Assembly: GCA_030762895.1 (NCBI GenBank)
Contig: CM061066.1
Location: 120,250,715 to 120,314,714 of the forward strand
Length of the DNA stretch: 64,000 bases
Direction of reading: 5' to 3'
DNA from: Sophora flavescens
Lineage: Eukaryota > Streptophyta > Magnoliopsida > Fabales > Fabaceae
Shown here: in pieces, positions 10,668 to 21,914 of the stretch
How positions within the stretch are numbered: the stretch's first letter is position 1
How the letters are laid out: the number at the start of each line of letters is the position of its first letter
Program-made: the position numbers and the translations under genes
The notes under the pieces: generated by a model
Database searches by the model: none
Told to the model about the DNA's origin: nothing
The model's input: only the letters and a program-made list of their open reading frames with translations

Positions 10668-11245
10668 AGCCCTTCACGGCCTAGCCTTGAAAGCCATCAC
10701 TACCGTGATCGAGTATAGCTTAAAAGAAAGAATGGAAAAGTCGAACTGGTCACGGCCATCCCGTGATGCCCATCACGGCCGTGACATGTCACCGTACTGC
10801 ACCCTCACAGGCAGAATCTGATCACGGCCAGCCGTGATGGTGGTCACGCCGTGATGACCAACCCGGTGAAGCAACCTCCAAGGCGGAACCTATCACGGCC
10901 TGGCCGTGATGGCCATCACGCGCCGTGACATGCCAACCGAACCAGACACCTCACAGGCGGAATCGATCACGGCCTAGCCGTGATGGTGGTCACGCCGTGA
11001 TGACGGACCAACCAGTGAAGCAACCTCCAAGGCGAGAACCTATCACGGCCTGGCCCTTATGGCCAACACGGCCGAGACATGTCAACTGAACCAGACCCTC
11101 ACAGGCAGAACGGATCACGGCCTTGCCGTGATGGTGGTCACGACCGTGATGAGAACAACCAGTGAAGCAACCTCCAAGCGAGAATCCGTCACGGCCTAGC
11201 CGTGACAGCAAAGACGGGCTGGCGTGACGGGTGATACCACCACCG
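10668..11245. repeat. CACGG-palindrome array in E2 (expanded)
   Basis: Roughly ten repeats of a compound unit: the imperfect palindrome TCACGGCCTAGCCGTGA, a short gap, then TCACGGCCGTGA, with spacers like CAACTGAACCAGACCCTCAC or CAACCAGTGAAGCAACCTCC. It is longer than the E3 array (24925-25215), so it has expanded in E2. ORFs across it are repeat translations. Confidence 0.9.
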
Positions 11246-11339
11246 GAAAAATCCAGTCTTGGAGCAACAGAACAAAACATGAAAGTATATTATCCAACAA
11301 TTTCGAGTCTAAGTTCATAACTTTTCTAAACAAGAAACA

Positions 11340-11790
11340 AATATATACCTGAGGGACGAGCAAAAATGGCGCTATTCACGCAAACGAGGGTAGCCCGCGG
11401 ATGATCGTTCTCGGTGGTTCTCTTACGAAGCGAAAAATGAAGGCTCTGATCGCAGTGGTCTTCTTTGTCTACGATTGAAAAGGGAAAAAGGACGTGAAGA
11501 AGGGAGCGAGAGAGAGAAAGAGAAAGAAAGAGAGAGAATGAGAAGAAGGAAATGCAGAGAGAGAGAGAATGAGAAGAAGGAAATGCAGAGAGAGAATGAG
11601 AATGAGAGAGAGAGAGACGCATACCCGAGGGTAGCTCGCGGATGTGAGTGCAAGGTGAGAGAGATGGAAAGCAGTGACAACGCAGCGAGAAACAAGCCGC
11701 GCGTTAGCGAGAGGGGGAGGAGTGTTGTGTTTTAGGTACGTTTAAATCGAAGAATGAGGGCGCAAAACACAAGGAGGGAAATAGAAAAAT
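11340..11790. repeat. Purine-rich, GA-microsatellite zone of E2
   Basis: Runs of GAGAGA and two copies of GAATGAGAAGAAGGAAATGC (about 11537 and 11567). It lies between the palindrome array and the right subterminal repeats, as in E1 and E3. Arg/Glu- or Ser/Leu-rich ORFs here are low-complexity artefacts. Confidence 0.7.
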
Positions 11791-11794
11791 TGGG

Positions 11795-12272
11795 ACTATT
11801 ACACATCGGTTATAAGGAAAACCGATGTGTTAAACATCTTATACACATCGGTTATGACAAAACCGATGTGTAAACATTAAACTTTTAAATTCTGATTTTT
11901 TCTTTTAAATTTTATACATCGGTTAATAAAAACCGATGTGTAAAAGTTAAATCTAAATTTCTATTTTTTTTTCTTTATAATTTTATACATCGGTTATTTA
12001 AAAATCGATGTGGTTACTCACCATTTTACACATCGGTTTAAAAAGAACCGATGTTGAATGTTAAAAATTCCGAGTTTTAATTTTTTTTATTTTAATTTTA
12101 CACATCGGTTATAAATAACCGATGTGGAAAAGTTTTACACATCGGTTATTCTCTAAACCGATGTGTAATACTTTCGTTTTAATTTCAAAAATGCCACCGC
12201 CTCGTTTTACACATCGGTTTATACTAAACCGATGTGTAAACTCCGATGTAGAATCCCTTTTCTGCACTAGTG
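11795..12272. repeat. E2 right subterminal repeats and terminus
   Basis: About fourteen ACATCGGTT / AACCGATGT halves in pairs. The end is GAATCCCTTTTCTGCACTAGTG-like, the mirror image of the left terminus. GTT follows as target duplication. Confidence 0.9.
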
Positions 12273-12839
12273 GTTGTTTTAGGCTATGGCTTGACAGAAT
12301 ATGATATTCCGGTCCTACGTATCCCAATGAGAATCAAAGTCAGACGTAGTTCTTGATTCAACCCTTGGCCGTGGTGATCTCGATCTCTTAATTTTGTATC
12401 GGATGAATACTAGGGAGCAAGGACTATATGATAGTCTCTTGGTCGACGCTAGTTTCTCTAATACGCTTAAGAGAGAGTCACCGGCGTTCAGTGAAAAGTG
12501 AGTTTCTATCATGGGTACTCCTTCTTTTATAATAGGATTCCCCTATCTTTTAGAGATCTGATTTATCTCTTAAATCTCTTTTAAGATGTGATTTATCTTC
12601 CAAATATCTTTTAGAGATCTGGTTTATCTCTTAAATCTCTTTTGAGATGTGATTCCTTAATTTAAGGGATATTATCTCTTTCAACCAGATAAGGTTAAAT
12701 CAGATAATATCATGATTTAATATTTAATATCTTATTCCCTCCCTAATTAAGTGATATTTAATTTCTTATCCTTAACTCCGGACTGAGCCGGATATCCGAG
12801 CTCGGTGGTCGATTTTACTCTTCGGCCAGGACAGGTACA

Positions 12840-13125
12840 GTTTTGATATGAGCAAATAACTTTTTTCACATCACACCATCCAAAGCCCCCCTCCTGCTCA
12901 CGCGCCTCCCAAGCTGCTGGCTGCACTGAGGCGTACTCTAGTGTCAAACAGCCCATGTGCTGCGAAATTAATTAAACTGCAATAAAATTTGGCTCAAATG
13001 AGTCGAGCTACAGACCTCCAGGACAATTGAAGTGATCATATCACTAGACTATCATATTAATTTGGATTCAAGATTACAAATATATATATTTGTTCATCAT
13101 AAAACATATTGTTATTAGTTACATT
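12840..13125. other. Spacer between gypsy LTR and foldback array, with tRNA-like tract
   Basis: Non-coding. Contains GCTCACGCGCCTCC (12896-12909), whose reverse complement core GGCGCGTGAGCAG also appears at 31249-31260 beyond the other side of the repeat block. It also holds a minus-strand tRNA-like tract listed separately. Confidence 0.4.
13000..13056 (-). other. tRNA-like module, inverted, left of the foldback array
   Basis: On the minus strand, ATAGTCTAGTGATATG resembles an A box and GTAGCTCGACTC a B box about 35 bp later. The same kind of module lies on the plus strand after each foldback (15092, 27081, 30032, 31133). It is too degenerate for a tRNA gene; a SINE or tRNA-derived relic is more likely. 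Confidence 0.4.
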
Positions 13126-13497
13126 TATAATTTAAAATTTATATTATGGACGGTGTCAGTCACACTTAACAAAACAATTTTCACATTATAAAATTAATTT
13201 CAATTGTTCATTAATTTTAATATTATTTTTAATTAATTAAATATTTATAACACTATTGTTTTCATGACATAACTATATTGTATTCTAATAAAAGTTTTAA
13301 ATAATTTTAAAAAATTAAAATGAACTTTCAAATATCCTAACTCAACCTTAATAACCTTTAACCTTACATTTGGAGTGAAAAATAAAATCAAAAATCAAAA
13401 GTCCATCTTGGCATACAAAAGACATAGTTGATCATCCACATTCAACTATACTACACATTTCATGGCTTAACCACATTGTCTTCGAAAACAAAAATTG

Positions 13498-13555
<58 letters not shown>

Positions 13556-15020
13556 GATCTTTAAAATACCGTAAATCAACTCAAATAACATTTAACCTTA
13601 ACTTTGGAGAGAGAAAAAAAACTTATGTTGGAACATCTTGGCCTGATGACGATATAATTGAGTCATCCACTATAATACTGCTTTCATGACATAACTATAT
13701 TGTCTTCTAAAAAATTAATTTTTTTAAATTAGAATGAGCTTCTAAACATCTTAATTCAACCATGGTAACCTTTAACACTAGCTTTGGAGCGAAAAAAGAT
13801 TAAAAAATCATCTTGGCCTACAAAGGACTTAGTTGTGTCATCCAGTATACTACTGCTTTCGTAACGTAGCCATATTGTCTTTTAAAATAATTTCATTTTT
13901 AAAATAAAAAAATAGAATGAGCTTCCAAATACCCAAACTAAAACCTAAAAACCTTTAACCCTAGCTTTGAATTAAAATATAAAAATTAAAACAAATCATC
14001 TTGGCCTATAAAAGATTTAGTTTGTTCATTCACTATACTATTGTTTTCGTGACATAACCGTATAGTGTTCAATTTTTTTTAAAAAAAAAACTTTTTTAGA
14101 AAAAAATAGAATTAGCTTCTATACCTAAATTGAACCCTAATGACCTTTAACCCTAGCTTTGGAGTGGAAAATAAAAAATAAAAAAACATCTTGGGATCTC
14201 ATTGCTACAAAAAAACAACATGGTTATGTTACAAAAGCAGTAAAATAATGGATGGTGACACCCAACTATGTCCTTAGTAGGCCAAGATGATTTTTTAATT
14301 TTTATATTTTACTCCAAATCTAGGGTTAAAGGTTTTTAGGGCATTTGAAAGCTCATTCTAATTTTCCTTTTTAAAAATTAAATTATTTTAGAAGACAATA
14401 TGGTTATGTCACGAAAGTAGTAGTATAGTCCCAACTAAGTCCTCCGCATGCCAATATGTTTTTCAATTTTTTTTTTTCACTTCAAAGATAAGGTTAAAGG
14501 TTATTATGGTTGAGTTAGGATATTTGGAATCTCTTTCTTTTTTTTTAAATTTAAATTATTTAGAAGACAATATGATTATGTCACCAAAGCAGTATTATAG
14601 TGGATGACTCGATTATATCCTCCTTAGGCCAAGACGTTCCAAGATAATTTTTTTTTTTATTTCTCTCTCCAAAATTAAGGTTAAAGGTTATTAGGGTTGA
14701 TTAAAGCATTTGATTTTGTAATTAAATTATTTATTGTACGCAAAGATGAATTTTTATTTTTTATTTTTCACTCCAAATGTAGGGTTAAAGGTTATTAAGG
14801 TTGAGTTATGATATTTGGAAGTTCATTATAATTTTTTTAAATTATTTAAAACCTTTCTTAGAAGACGGTATGGTTATATCATGAGAACAATAGTGTTATA
14901 AATATTTAATTACTTAATAATAATATTAAAATTAATGGGCAATTGAAAATAGTTTTATAATATGAAATTTTTTTTCCTTAAGTGTGACTGACACCATTCA
15001 TAATATAAATTTTAAATCTT
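13126..15020. mobile_element. Foldback element copy 1 (long inverted repeat)
   Basis: The left arm is 13126-14207 and the right arm 14208-15020. The outer ends pair: GTGTCAGTCACACTTAA on the left and TTAAGTGTGACTGACACC on the right. Each arm is made of degenerate direct repeats of about 175 bp; the markers CATGACATAACTATATTGT (left) and ATGGTTATGTCACGAAAG (right) recur four or five times. The two arms meet almost without a loop near 14208. This is the architecture of foldback-type transposons; no transposase is present and no target duplication could be fixed. Confidence 0.7.
13503..13554. repeat. (TA)n microsatellite, about 25 units
   Basis: Uninterrupted TA run inside the left arm of foldback copy 1. 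Copies 2 and 3 have only AACAATATATAATGATC at the same place (about 16497 and 28479), so the expansion happened after the triplication. Confidence 0.95.
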
Positions 15021-15091
15021 AAATGGTACAAATAACAATAGTTTGTTAATATGATTATATTAAAAATTTGTCAAACAAATCCCAAACAATC

Positions 15092-15150
15092 CTGATAGTC
15101 TAGTGGTAGTGTTGGGTTGTTGTTGGAGGCCTAGTGTTCGAGTCCCACTT
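15092..15150 (+). other. tRNA-like module 1
   Basis: GATAGTCTAGTGGTAGTG resembles a pol III A box and GTTCGAGTCCCAC is a good B box (consensus GGTTCGANNCC) about 35 bp downstream. The arms do not fold into a convincing full cloverleaf. It is the best preserved of five copies in this block. Confidence 0.5.
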
Positions 15151-15159
15151 AATGCATTT

Positions 15160-15535
15160 TGGCTTACATTTTTATTTTTAAAAATTAAACAATTTTAAAA
15201 GACGATACGGTTATGTCACGAAAGGAGTAGTATAGTGGATGACACCCAAATAGTCCTCTGTAGGCCAATACGATATTTAATTTTGTTTTTCACTTCAAAG
15301 CTAAGATTAAAGGTTATTATGGTTGAATTATGATATTTAGAAGCTCATTCTATTTTTTTTAAAAAAAATAAATTATTTAGAAGACAATATGATTATGTCA
15401 CGAAATGAGTAGTATAGTGGATGACACCCAACTAAGTCCTCCGTAGGCCAAGACGATTTTTTATTTTGTTTTTTACTTCAAAGCAAAGGTTAAATGTTAT
15501 TATGGTTGAATTATGATATTTGGAAACTCATTCTA
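15160..15535. repeat. Extra right-arm type repeats, unit 1
   Basis: Two further repeats of about 175 bp (TTATGTCACGAAAGGAGTAG ... GTAGGCCAAGACGATTTTT) in the same orientation as the right arm of the foldback, lying after the tRNA-like module. Equivalent copies are at 27180-27520 and 30140-30490. Confidence 0.7.
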
Positions 15536-15880
15536 TTTGATTTATTTCTTCTCTTTTCCTGTGAGAATTAACCATGCATCGTTAGAAAATATATTTATCC
15601 ATCATTTTATTATTTTTGTTCTCTCTTGAAATTCTATTTGATTTAATTCTCCTATTATCCCCATGCAAGTGAACTTTTTTAGAAAATATATTTATCTAGA
15701 AAATTTTTATTGTTATTTTCTCTTAAAAATCTATTTGATTTATTGATTCTCTTTTCCCGTGCAAGTTAACCATTTTTAGAACACATAGTTATCTATCATA
15801 TTATTTTTTTTCTTTTCTCTTCAAAATCTATTGAATTCATTTCCCATCTTTTCCCGTGCAAACTAACCATTTTTCAAATA
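15535..15880. repeat. Pyrimidine-rich tandem repeat of about 100 bp, unit 1
   Basis: About three units of TCTATTTGATTTA..TTCTC..TTTTCCCGTGCAAGTTAACCATTTTTAGAAAATATATTTATCTA. Related arrays are at 27525-27860 (unit 2) and 32470-33180 (outside the triplication, about seven units). Confidence 0.7.
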
Positions 15881-16120
15881 AACGACATCCCCGACCTCGT
15901 CTCCATCACCCCTAAAACAAAGAACGACAAAGTATATTAAATCTGGTAATACCATAGCTAGAGAGAAAAGTCATAGATAGATAGATAGATAGTGAAACAA
16001 TATCAAATAAAAATATCAATTTTGCATATTTATTTCCAAAAAACAGAATCATCTTATGACAATGAATAATTTTAAAATTAATTAATTCAGATTTTTTTAC
16101 TAATGCTATTTCCATACATT
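15881..16120. other. AT-rich junction between units 1 and 2
   Basis: Contains CGACATCCCCGACCTCGTCTC and a short GATA run (15976-15991). The same sequence recurs at 27866-28100 with one GATA unit fewer. Non-coding. Confidence 0.5.
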
Positions 16121-17359
16121 TATAATTTAAAATGTATATTATGGACGGTGTCAGTCACACTTAAGAAAACAATTTTCACATTATAAAATTAATTTCAATT
16201 GATCATTAATTTTTATATTATTTTTAAATAATTAAATATTTATAACACTATTGTTTTCATGACTTAACCATATTGTATTCTAATAAAAGTTTTAAATAAT
16301 TTTAAAAAATTAGAATGAACTTCCAAATATCCTAACTCAACCTTAATAACCTTTAACCCTACATTAGGAGTGAAAAATAAAATCCAAAGTCCATCTTGGC
16401 ATACAAAAGACATAGTTGAATCATCCACATTCAACTATACTACACCTTTCATGGCTTAACCTCATTATCTTCGAAAAAAAAGTGATTTTTTTAAAAACAA
16501 TATATAATGATCTTCCAAATACCGTAAATCAACCCAAATAACATTTAACCTTAACTTTGGAGAGAAATATAAAAAATAAAAAAATTATGTTGGAACATCT
16601 TTGCCTGAGGACGATATAATTGAGTCATCCACTATAATACTGCTTTCATGACATAATCATACCGTCTTCTAAAAAATTAATTTTTTTAAAAATTAGAATG
16701 AGCTTCTAAATATCTTAATTCAACCATGGTAACCTTTAACTCTAGCTTTGAAGCGAAAAAAGATTAAAAAGTCATCTTGGCCCACAGAGGACTTAGTTTT
16801 GTCATCCAGTATACTACTGCTTTTCTAACGTTACCATATTGTCTTTTAAAATAATTTCATTTTAAAAAAAAAAAAAAAAAGAATGAGCTTCCAAATAACC
16901 TAACTAAACCATCAAAACCTTTAACCCTAGCTTTGAAGTAAAATATAAAAATTTAAAAAATCATCTTGGCCTATAAAAGATTTAGTTTGGTCATTCACTA
17001 TACTATTGTTTTCGTGACATAACCGTATGGTGTTCAATTTTAAAAAAAAAACTTTTTTAGAAAAAAATAGAATTAGCTTCTATACCCAAATTGAACCCTA
17101 ATGACCTTTAACCCTAGCTTTGGAGTGAAAAATAAAAAATTAAAAAACATCTTGGGATCTCATTGCTACAAAAAAAACATGGTTATGCAGTAATATAATG
17201 GATGGTGACACCCAACTATGTCCTTCGTAGGCCAAGATGATTTTTTAATTTTTATATTTTACTCCAAATCTAGGGTTAAAGGTTTTTAGGGCATTTGGAA
17301 GCTCATTCTAATTTTTATTTTTAAAAATTAAATTATTTTAGAAGACAATATGGTTATGT
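16121..17359. mobile_element. Foldback copy 2, part before E3
   Basis: The left arm is 16121-17158, the arms turn near the CTTGGGATCTCATTGCTAC marker (17151-17169), and the right arm begins. It is interrupted at 17359/17360 by E3 at the word TTATGT and continues at 26400. Very similar to copies 1 and 3. Confidence 0.75.
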
Positions 17360-17650
17360 CACTGGTGCAGAAAAGGGATTCCACATCGGTTATTTTTGGC
17401 TTTTCACATCGGTTTTCAAACTGATGTTGAAAAGACCGATGTGGTTTATTGCCACTTTTCACATCGGTTTTAAAACCGATGTGTAAAGTACATTTTTAAC
17501 AGCGGTTTTTACATAAACCGATGTGGAAAATTCATTTGTTAAGTGGTATACTATTGGAAATATCACTTTCCACATCGGTTTTAAAAAAACCGATGTGGAA
17601 ATTAGACTTTACACATCAGTTTTCTTGAAAACCGATGTGGAAATTTCATT
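17360..17650. repeat. E3 left terminus and subterminal repeats
   Basis: Terminus followed by about ten ACATCGGTT / AACCGATGTG halves in inverted pairs, the same unit as in E2. Confidence 0.9.
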
Positions 17651-17897
17651 GTTTCAGTAATAATGCAGATCAATACCAAAATAACATACTCTAAATATTC
17701 TCAACAATCACTTTTGTACAACAAAAACACAATTATATAATATATATTGAACAATACATATATATGTTCAATTACATTCAGACAACAAAGACAATTAAAA
17801 ACCAAAAAGCTACATGATATATTATAGATTTCATATCAAAATACATATGATCAGTCAAAAGTACACTATAGCTAGTACATGATAAGTTTTTAAACTA

Positions 17898-17991
<94 letters not shown>

Positions 17992-17999
17992 AACTATGG
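17651..17999. other. 3' region of E3 ORF2, with long (TA)n
   Basis: AT-rich sequence ending in a long (TA)n run at about 17903-17990 (more than 40 units). It is probably the 3' untranslated region of ORF2. No ORF. Confidence 0.6.
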
Positions 18000-18700
18000 T
18001 TGGTACACTTCAAGAAAGAAAGTTGCCCAACGCCTCCTTATGTTGTTGATGTCGGAATCAGATAATGGAGTTGGATTGTTGAATATCTGCAAGTTTAATT
18101 GGACAAAAGATTATATCTTTTAAGTAATAAACTAACATAAAACATATAATGAATCTATATATAACTGTTATTTCTAATTGTTATCAAATAACATTTACCT
18201 CGTGCTATCTTTCAGTGATCCTGGAGGAGATAATTTCCAACATCCACTGCATCACATAGTATCCACATTCCCATGATCCACGTTGTGTACGTGACTACGT
18301 ACAAATGAAACCCAATTAGAATATGAGGAATTAAATTAAATAGAAATCAATAATTATACCCACTGCATTTTATGCATTTGTACTAATAAATATCTTACCC
18401 TAGGAATAATCCATCTGATAGCCCGACGCCTTTCACCATGCAACATGTGGCTTGCATTAATAGAACTATCATGACAAAATAAACATTAATTAAAGTATAT
18501 CTATATATATTTCAGATAATTAAAACAACTGCATTACTGATTATAAAGTATTTTAATGCTTATGTTTCGATGATCGTCTGCAGTTCATTCTCCGGCTTAT
18601 TTCCAATTGAGCAGAAGAAGACCACGACGTTCATCCTAGGGTACAAGATCAACAGTTGCCAATGCTAGCTGTATTTGTGGAACAGTTAGTGACTAAGTCA
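18000..18700 (-). pseudogene. Ulp1-like cysteine peptidase (C48) part of E3 ORF2
   Basis: Exon-like blocks on the minus strand: a C-terminal tail NNIRRRWATFFLEVYQP ending at about 18000; the Cys box QRGSWECGYYVMQWML at about 18230-18290, where C is the catalytic residue; and the His box HWQLLILYPRM at about 18630-18665, after YLAPYLN (about 18730). Q, C and H of the Ulp1/SENP family are therefore visible. A stop is read in the frame just before the His box unless it lies in the intron. The block continues the Transposase_24 gene upstream. Confidence 0.65.
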
Positions 18701-18729
18701 TATATAGTTATAATTAAATAACCGGTACT

Positions 18730-21110
18730 TACTTATTGAGATAAGGCGCAAGGTAGAATTGATGATCGTCTCGGGCAAGTATATCACGTATGGTGATGAC
18801 CCGGTCTTCTTATGCTAGGAGAACATCACCCTGAATGAACATGGGGTCAATGAACCCATAAAGGGCGAGGTTACCCTAATCAACTAACATACGATGCAGA
18901 TACCTAATATATTGAAAAAACATGTTAATTATCATAGTATTTAAAAATTAATTACTTAACTTATAAATAAAATGTACTTACGTGCACCATAACGATAGGT
19001 GTGCAGAACTAGCCATTTCTTTGTTGAGTACAATCTCCATAAGTTCCTTCTTTGGGAAATACAGTTCATCACCTGGACTGGCATCATGTTCCAACCTTAC
19101 CAAATCTGCGTCATTCTCCATGGTGACAACCTGTATAGCCAGAAGTTTAAAAACATCACCAGGTGCCCTTTTGTCGATCCCCTAAACAACAAAGATATAT
19201 ATTAGTAATCACAGATAATTAAGTTATTTCATTTGTAATTAATTAAATGGTCAAATGAATACCTTGGCAGGAGCAGACATCTTTGGTCTTCCTGGATCCG
19301 ACCTTTTAGGCAAAATATCATTTCCAACATCCTATAACGAATAAAAATAAAGCATTATCTTTCAACAATAATAAATAATTTCAACTATGAATATAGAAAA
19401 ACACAACTAACTGAATACCTCAGATGCAACAAGAAAGTTGACCACTCTTCTCGTTCAGAGGATGAAGTTACCGGGGGCCTGACCCACTGTTTGAACCTTC
19501 TCAGTGGGCACAGGGACTCGAGCATCAGCATCTCGAATAATCTCAACAATGACCCTCAGCTGATCATCCGGTAATAAACGATGGTGTATGGTATTACCTA
19601 AGTTATTATGTGCCCTCCCCAATGCAACTAAGCGACGATCATGATGATCATCAACATACATCTCACACCTATCAGGGTCGTCATCATCATCATCACCATC
19701 ATCATCATTTTCAGGCTGATGAGGAGGATCACATGAGCCCTTAGTGCTCACATGGACAGAGGGTTGGACAGAGGGTTGGACACCTTTGTCATCTCGTTTG
19801 GGACATAGAAGTCAATATTGCCATCTGCTGGGCAAACTGCTCGGTCATCTCCTGTCTAAGGTCAGATGCAATCTCCTGTTTTAGCCGTGCTCTATCTGCA
19901 TCAACATCCCTGTGGCATTGGTGTGAAGATGAACCATGGTATTGGCGAATGCCGACGCCCCATCCAACACCAATGACACGGCCCGGGTGGTCTGGTTTAC
20001 CGATGGCAGCAGCTAAGATATCATCGCGTCCTCTAGGAACAAAGGTTCCTTGGGTTACCTGCTCGTCCAAGGCATCCTATAACATATAAAATATCACGTC
20101 ACGTTACAATTCGGTAACAATCTTAAAATGACAATTACAATTCAAACTATACTTACAATCTTCTCAGCTACTTGGCGGGCCTCCTCAGATGTATATTGTC
20201 CCGTTTTTCTTTGTCGGGCCCTCTTCCATTTACGATGGCGTGGGGGTGGAGGTGGATCAACAACCTCTGGACGATTTTCAGCGTTAGGATCCGCCTGAGA
20301 TACTGCTTCTTGACGTGCTTTCTTTTCCTCTTCCACCATTATCTGACCAAGCTTTTTTATATCCCCCACGAGACATGACATGGGGGTAGACATTCTTGCT
20401 TTGGTTTTCCTGCCCCCTTTTCCTCTTCTCCTGTTATAAATAGAAGACAATTAAATTACATAAGTAAATAAAATTAATGAAATTACATAAATTTAGAGAC
20501 AAATCAAATAAGTTAACCTGAAAGCCGGGATCATGTCGGCTCTGAACAAAGCGATCCCACGTCGCCTGGTCAAGAAACGGGTACAACTCAAGTGGGTTCT
20601 TTTCACATGTTGGATTGAATACATAGTATCTGCCCAGGTCGATCTTAAAAGCCCTCAAACGCTCACCAGCATACTTTAGCAAACGCTTCTTCATAACCAT
20701 CGTATCCGGTATGTCAAAGGTGAGCTACATTAAGACCAAAAGAATCAACGAATTACTGTATGATATTAGTAAGAGTAAAATAAAGTAGATACAGACAAAC
20801 ACAGGACGTAAAAGTATAGATACCAGAATACTCTCTCATATCTGATCCTTCACGTCCACCGGTACATCTTTCCAATTATCAATGAGTATACTAGGCCTGC
20901 TCCTAGCAAGGGTTGCCACAAAACAGTTAAACTGCTCTGCCATTGGCCCAATAGGATTGAGGTTATTATCAAAGTCTATTCTTATCCTTTGATTTGAACC
21001 ACGGTTGGCAATCAAATTCCTCATTCGTGTGACACGTCTACCCTTTCTACCCGTAGACGGGGTCTCCGACCCACTGCATAAGGGAGGGATATCCTCAGGA
21101 TCAACCATGT
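18730..21110 (-). pseudogene. Transposase_24-type N-terminal part of E3 ORF2
   Basis: Minus-strand exons: about 21107-20836 (MVDPEDIPPL, then WKDVPVDVKDQI); 20720-20520 (ERLRAFKIDLGRYYV ... WDRFVQSRHDPGFQ, core of the family); 20440-20150 (basic, proline run, SEEARQVAEKI); 20075-19455 (TQGTFVPRGRDDILAAAIG, then an acidic Asp run at about 19680); 19280-18975 (ending SSAHLSLWCT); 18905-18730. The same order is seen in E1. It probably binds the subterminal repeats, by analogy with En/Spm TNPA. Splice sites are only approximate, and whether the whole frame is open cannot be said by eye. Confidence 0.7.
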
Positions 21111-21260
21111 ATACCTGTTTAAACAAAAAAAAACTTGTTAGTATGGCAGGATAAATATCATACATAACTTATAAATATCGATCAACGTACGTAAACATAA
21201 CTTATAGATATCAACGTAAACATATAATATGCCATAACTCAAACTAAACATACTTTGTGG

Positions 21261-21914
21261 TCAATTAGTAAAATTCTCCCATAACCCTTCTTGGTGATCA
21301 TTACGAGTAGCATGTACATCATCCACTTCATTTTCCTCATTGAAATTAAGCACTCGTGTTGAGAAAGAAGGAGTATCAGAAATATCAAGAGTTGAATCTT
21401 GATTTCCCTCACTACCATTATACATGTTTTTTCCCTGGAGAACCACTGACCACCTTTTGTTAGAAGGATCACAGATATAAAACACTTGTTTTGCTTGGGA
21501 TGCCATGATGAAAGGCTCCTCTTTATTACCAACCTTATTAAGGTCCACCAATTTGAATCCTAACTGATCGGTTTGCACACCATTGTTACCGTCGACCCAC
21601 TGACATTTAAAAACAGTTACTCTAAACTTCGTGTAATCAACCCCCCATATCTCTTCGATGATTCCAAAGTATGAAATAGATGCTATAACAGGGTTTTTAT
21701 CTTTCGAACTAGAGAAATGCATGGACCCAGCGACGGCCATAACCCCACTGTTTTGCATAGTACTTTTGTCATCCTGGGACTTTGTATAGAAGGAAAACTT
21801 ATTGCTATCGTACCCACTCCAGCATATGACATCAAAGTTAGGCCCCTGTGCTAGCCATTTTAATGTATCAGAAGCAATACCATCCTTTGCAATTTTTTCT
21901 TTAAACCAGTTCAA
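21261..21914 (-). pseudogene. TNP2 C-terminal region (DUF4216-like)
   Basis: A 217-codon frame starting NWFKEKIAKDG, with VISYFGIIEEIW-type sequence (here IASISYFGIIEEIWGVDY) and VFKCQWVD, typical of the DUF4216 segment that follows DUF4218 in plant CACTA TNP2 proteins. It is shifted in frame relative to the preceding segment at about 21915. It is the end of the TNP2 gene, not a separate gene. Confidence 0.8.

Larger units (their letters stand above)
9807..12272. mobile_element. Non-autonomous CACTA element E2 (2466 bp)
   Basis: Both ends are seen: left CACTAGTGCACAAAAGGG, right reverse complement CACTAGTGCAGAAAAGGG. The 3-bp target duplication GTT is at 9804-9806 and 12273-12275. Subterminal repeats ACATCGGTT...AACCGATGT fill both ends. 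There is no transposase. From about 10372 the sequence matches E3 from about 24629 onward, so E2 looks like an internal deletion derivative of an E3-type element. It is inserted in a gypsy LTR. Confidence 0.95.
6837..12839 (-). mobile_element. Ty3/gypsy element, Tat/Retand-like, 5' half
   Basis: Minus-strand order: LTR (12839-9737, split by E2), primer binding site, gag, protease, reverse transcriptase cut at 6837 by E1. The rest of pol and the 3' LTR must lie to the left of E1, outside the window. The gag motif FNGTTDPTEHVESF and the protease motif LIDQGSSVDIL suit the Tat/Retand branch. Several stops and at least one frameshift make it inactive. It is older than E1 and E2, both of which are inserted in it. 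Confidence 0.85.
9737..12839 (-). repeat. 5' LTR of the Tat-like gypsy, split by E2
   Basis: On the plus strand it starts TGTTCCTGCCGAGATCCGG at 9737, is interrupted at 9806 by E2, and resumes at 12273 or 12276. The outer end is placed at ...AGGTACA, 12839, because it completes a TGT...ACA pair. That end is a guess, since the partner LTR is outside the window. Without E2 the LTR would be about 635 bp. Confidence 0.6.

Noticed and set aside
10668..11245. Possible CRISPR-like array (regular palindromic repeats with spacers)
   Set aside because: Eukaryotic transposon context, repeats of 12-17 bp with near-constant spacers, variable unit length, no cas genes.
11326..11735. Ser/Leu-rich and Arg/Glu-rich ORFs on both strands
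   Set aside because: Low-complexity translation of a GA microsatellite zone in a non-coding CACTA derivative.
15092..15150. Functional tRNA gene
   Set aside because: A- and B-box-like motifs are present but the acceptor, D and anticodon stems do not form a good cloverleaf, and the copies share the same defects.
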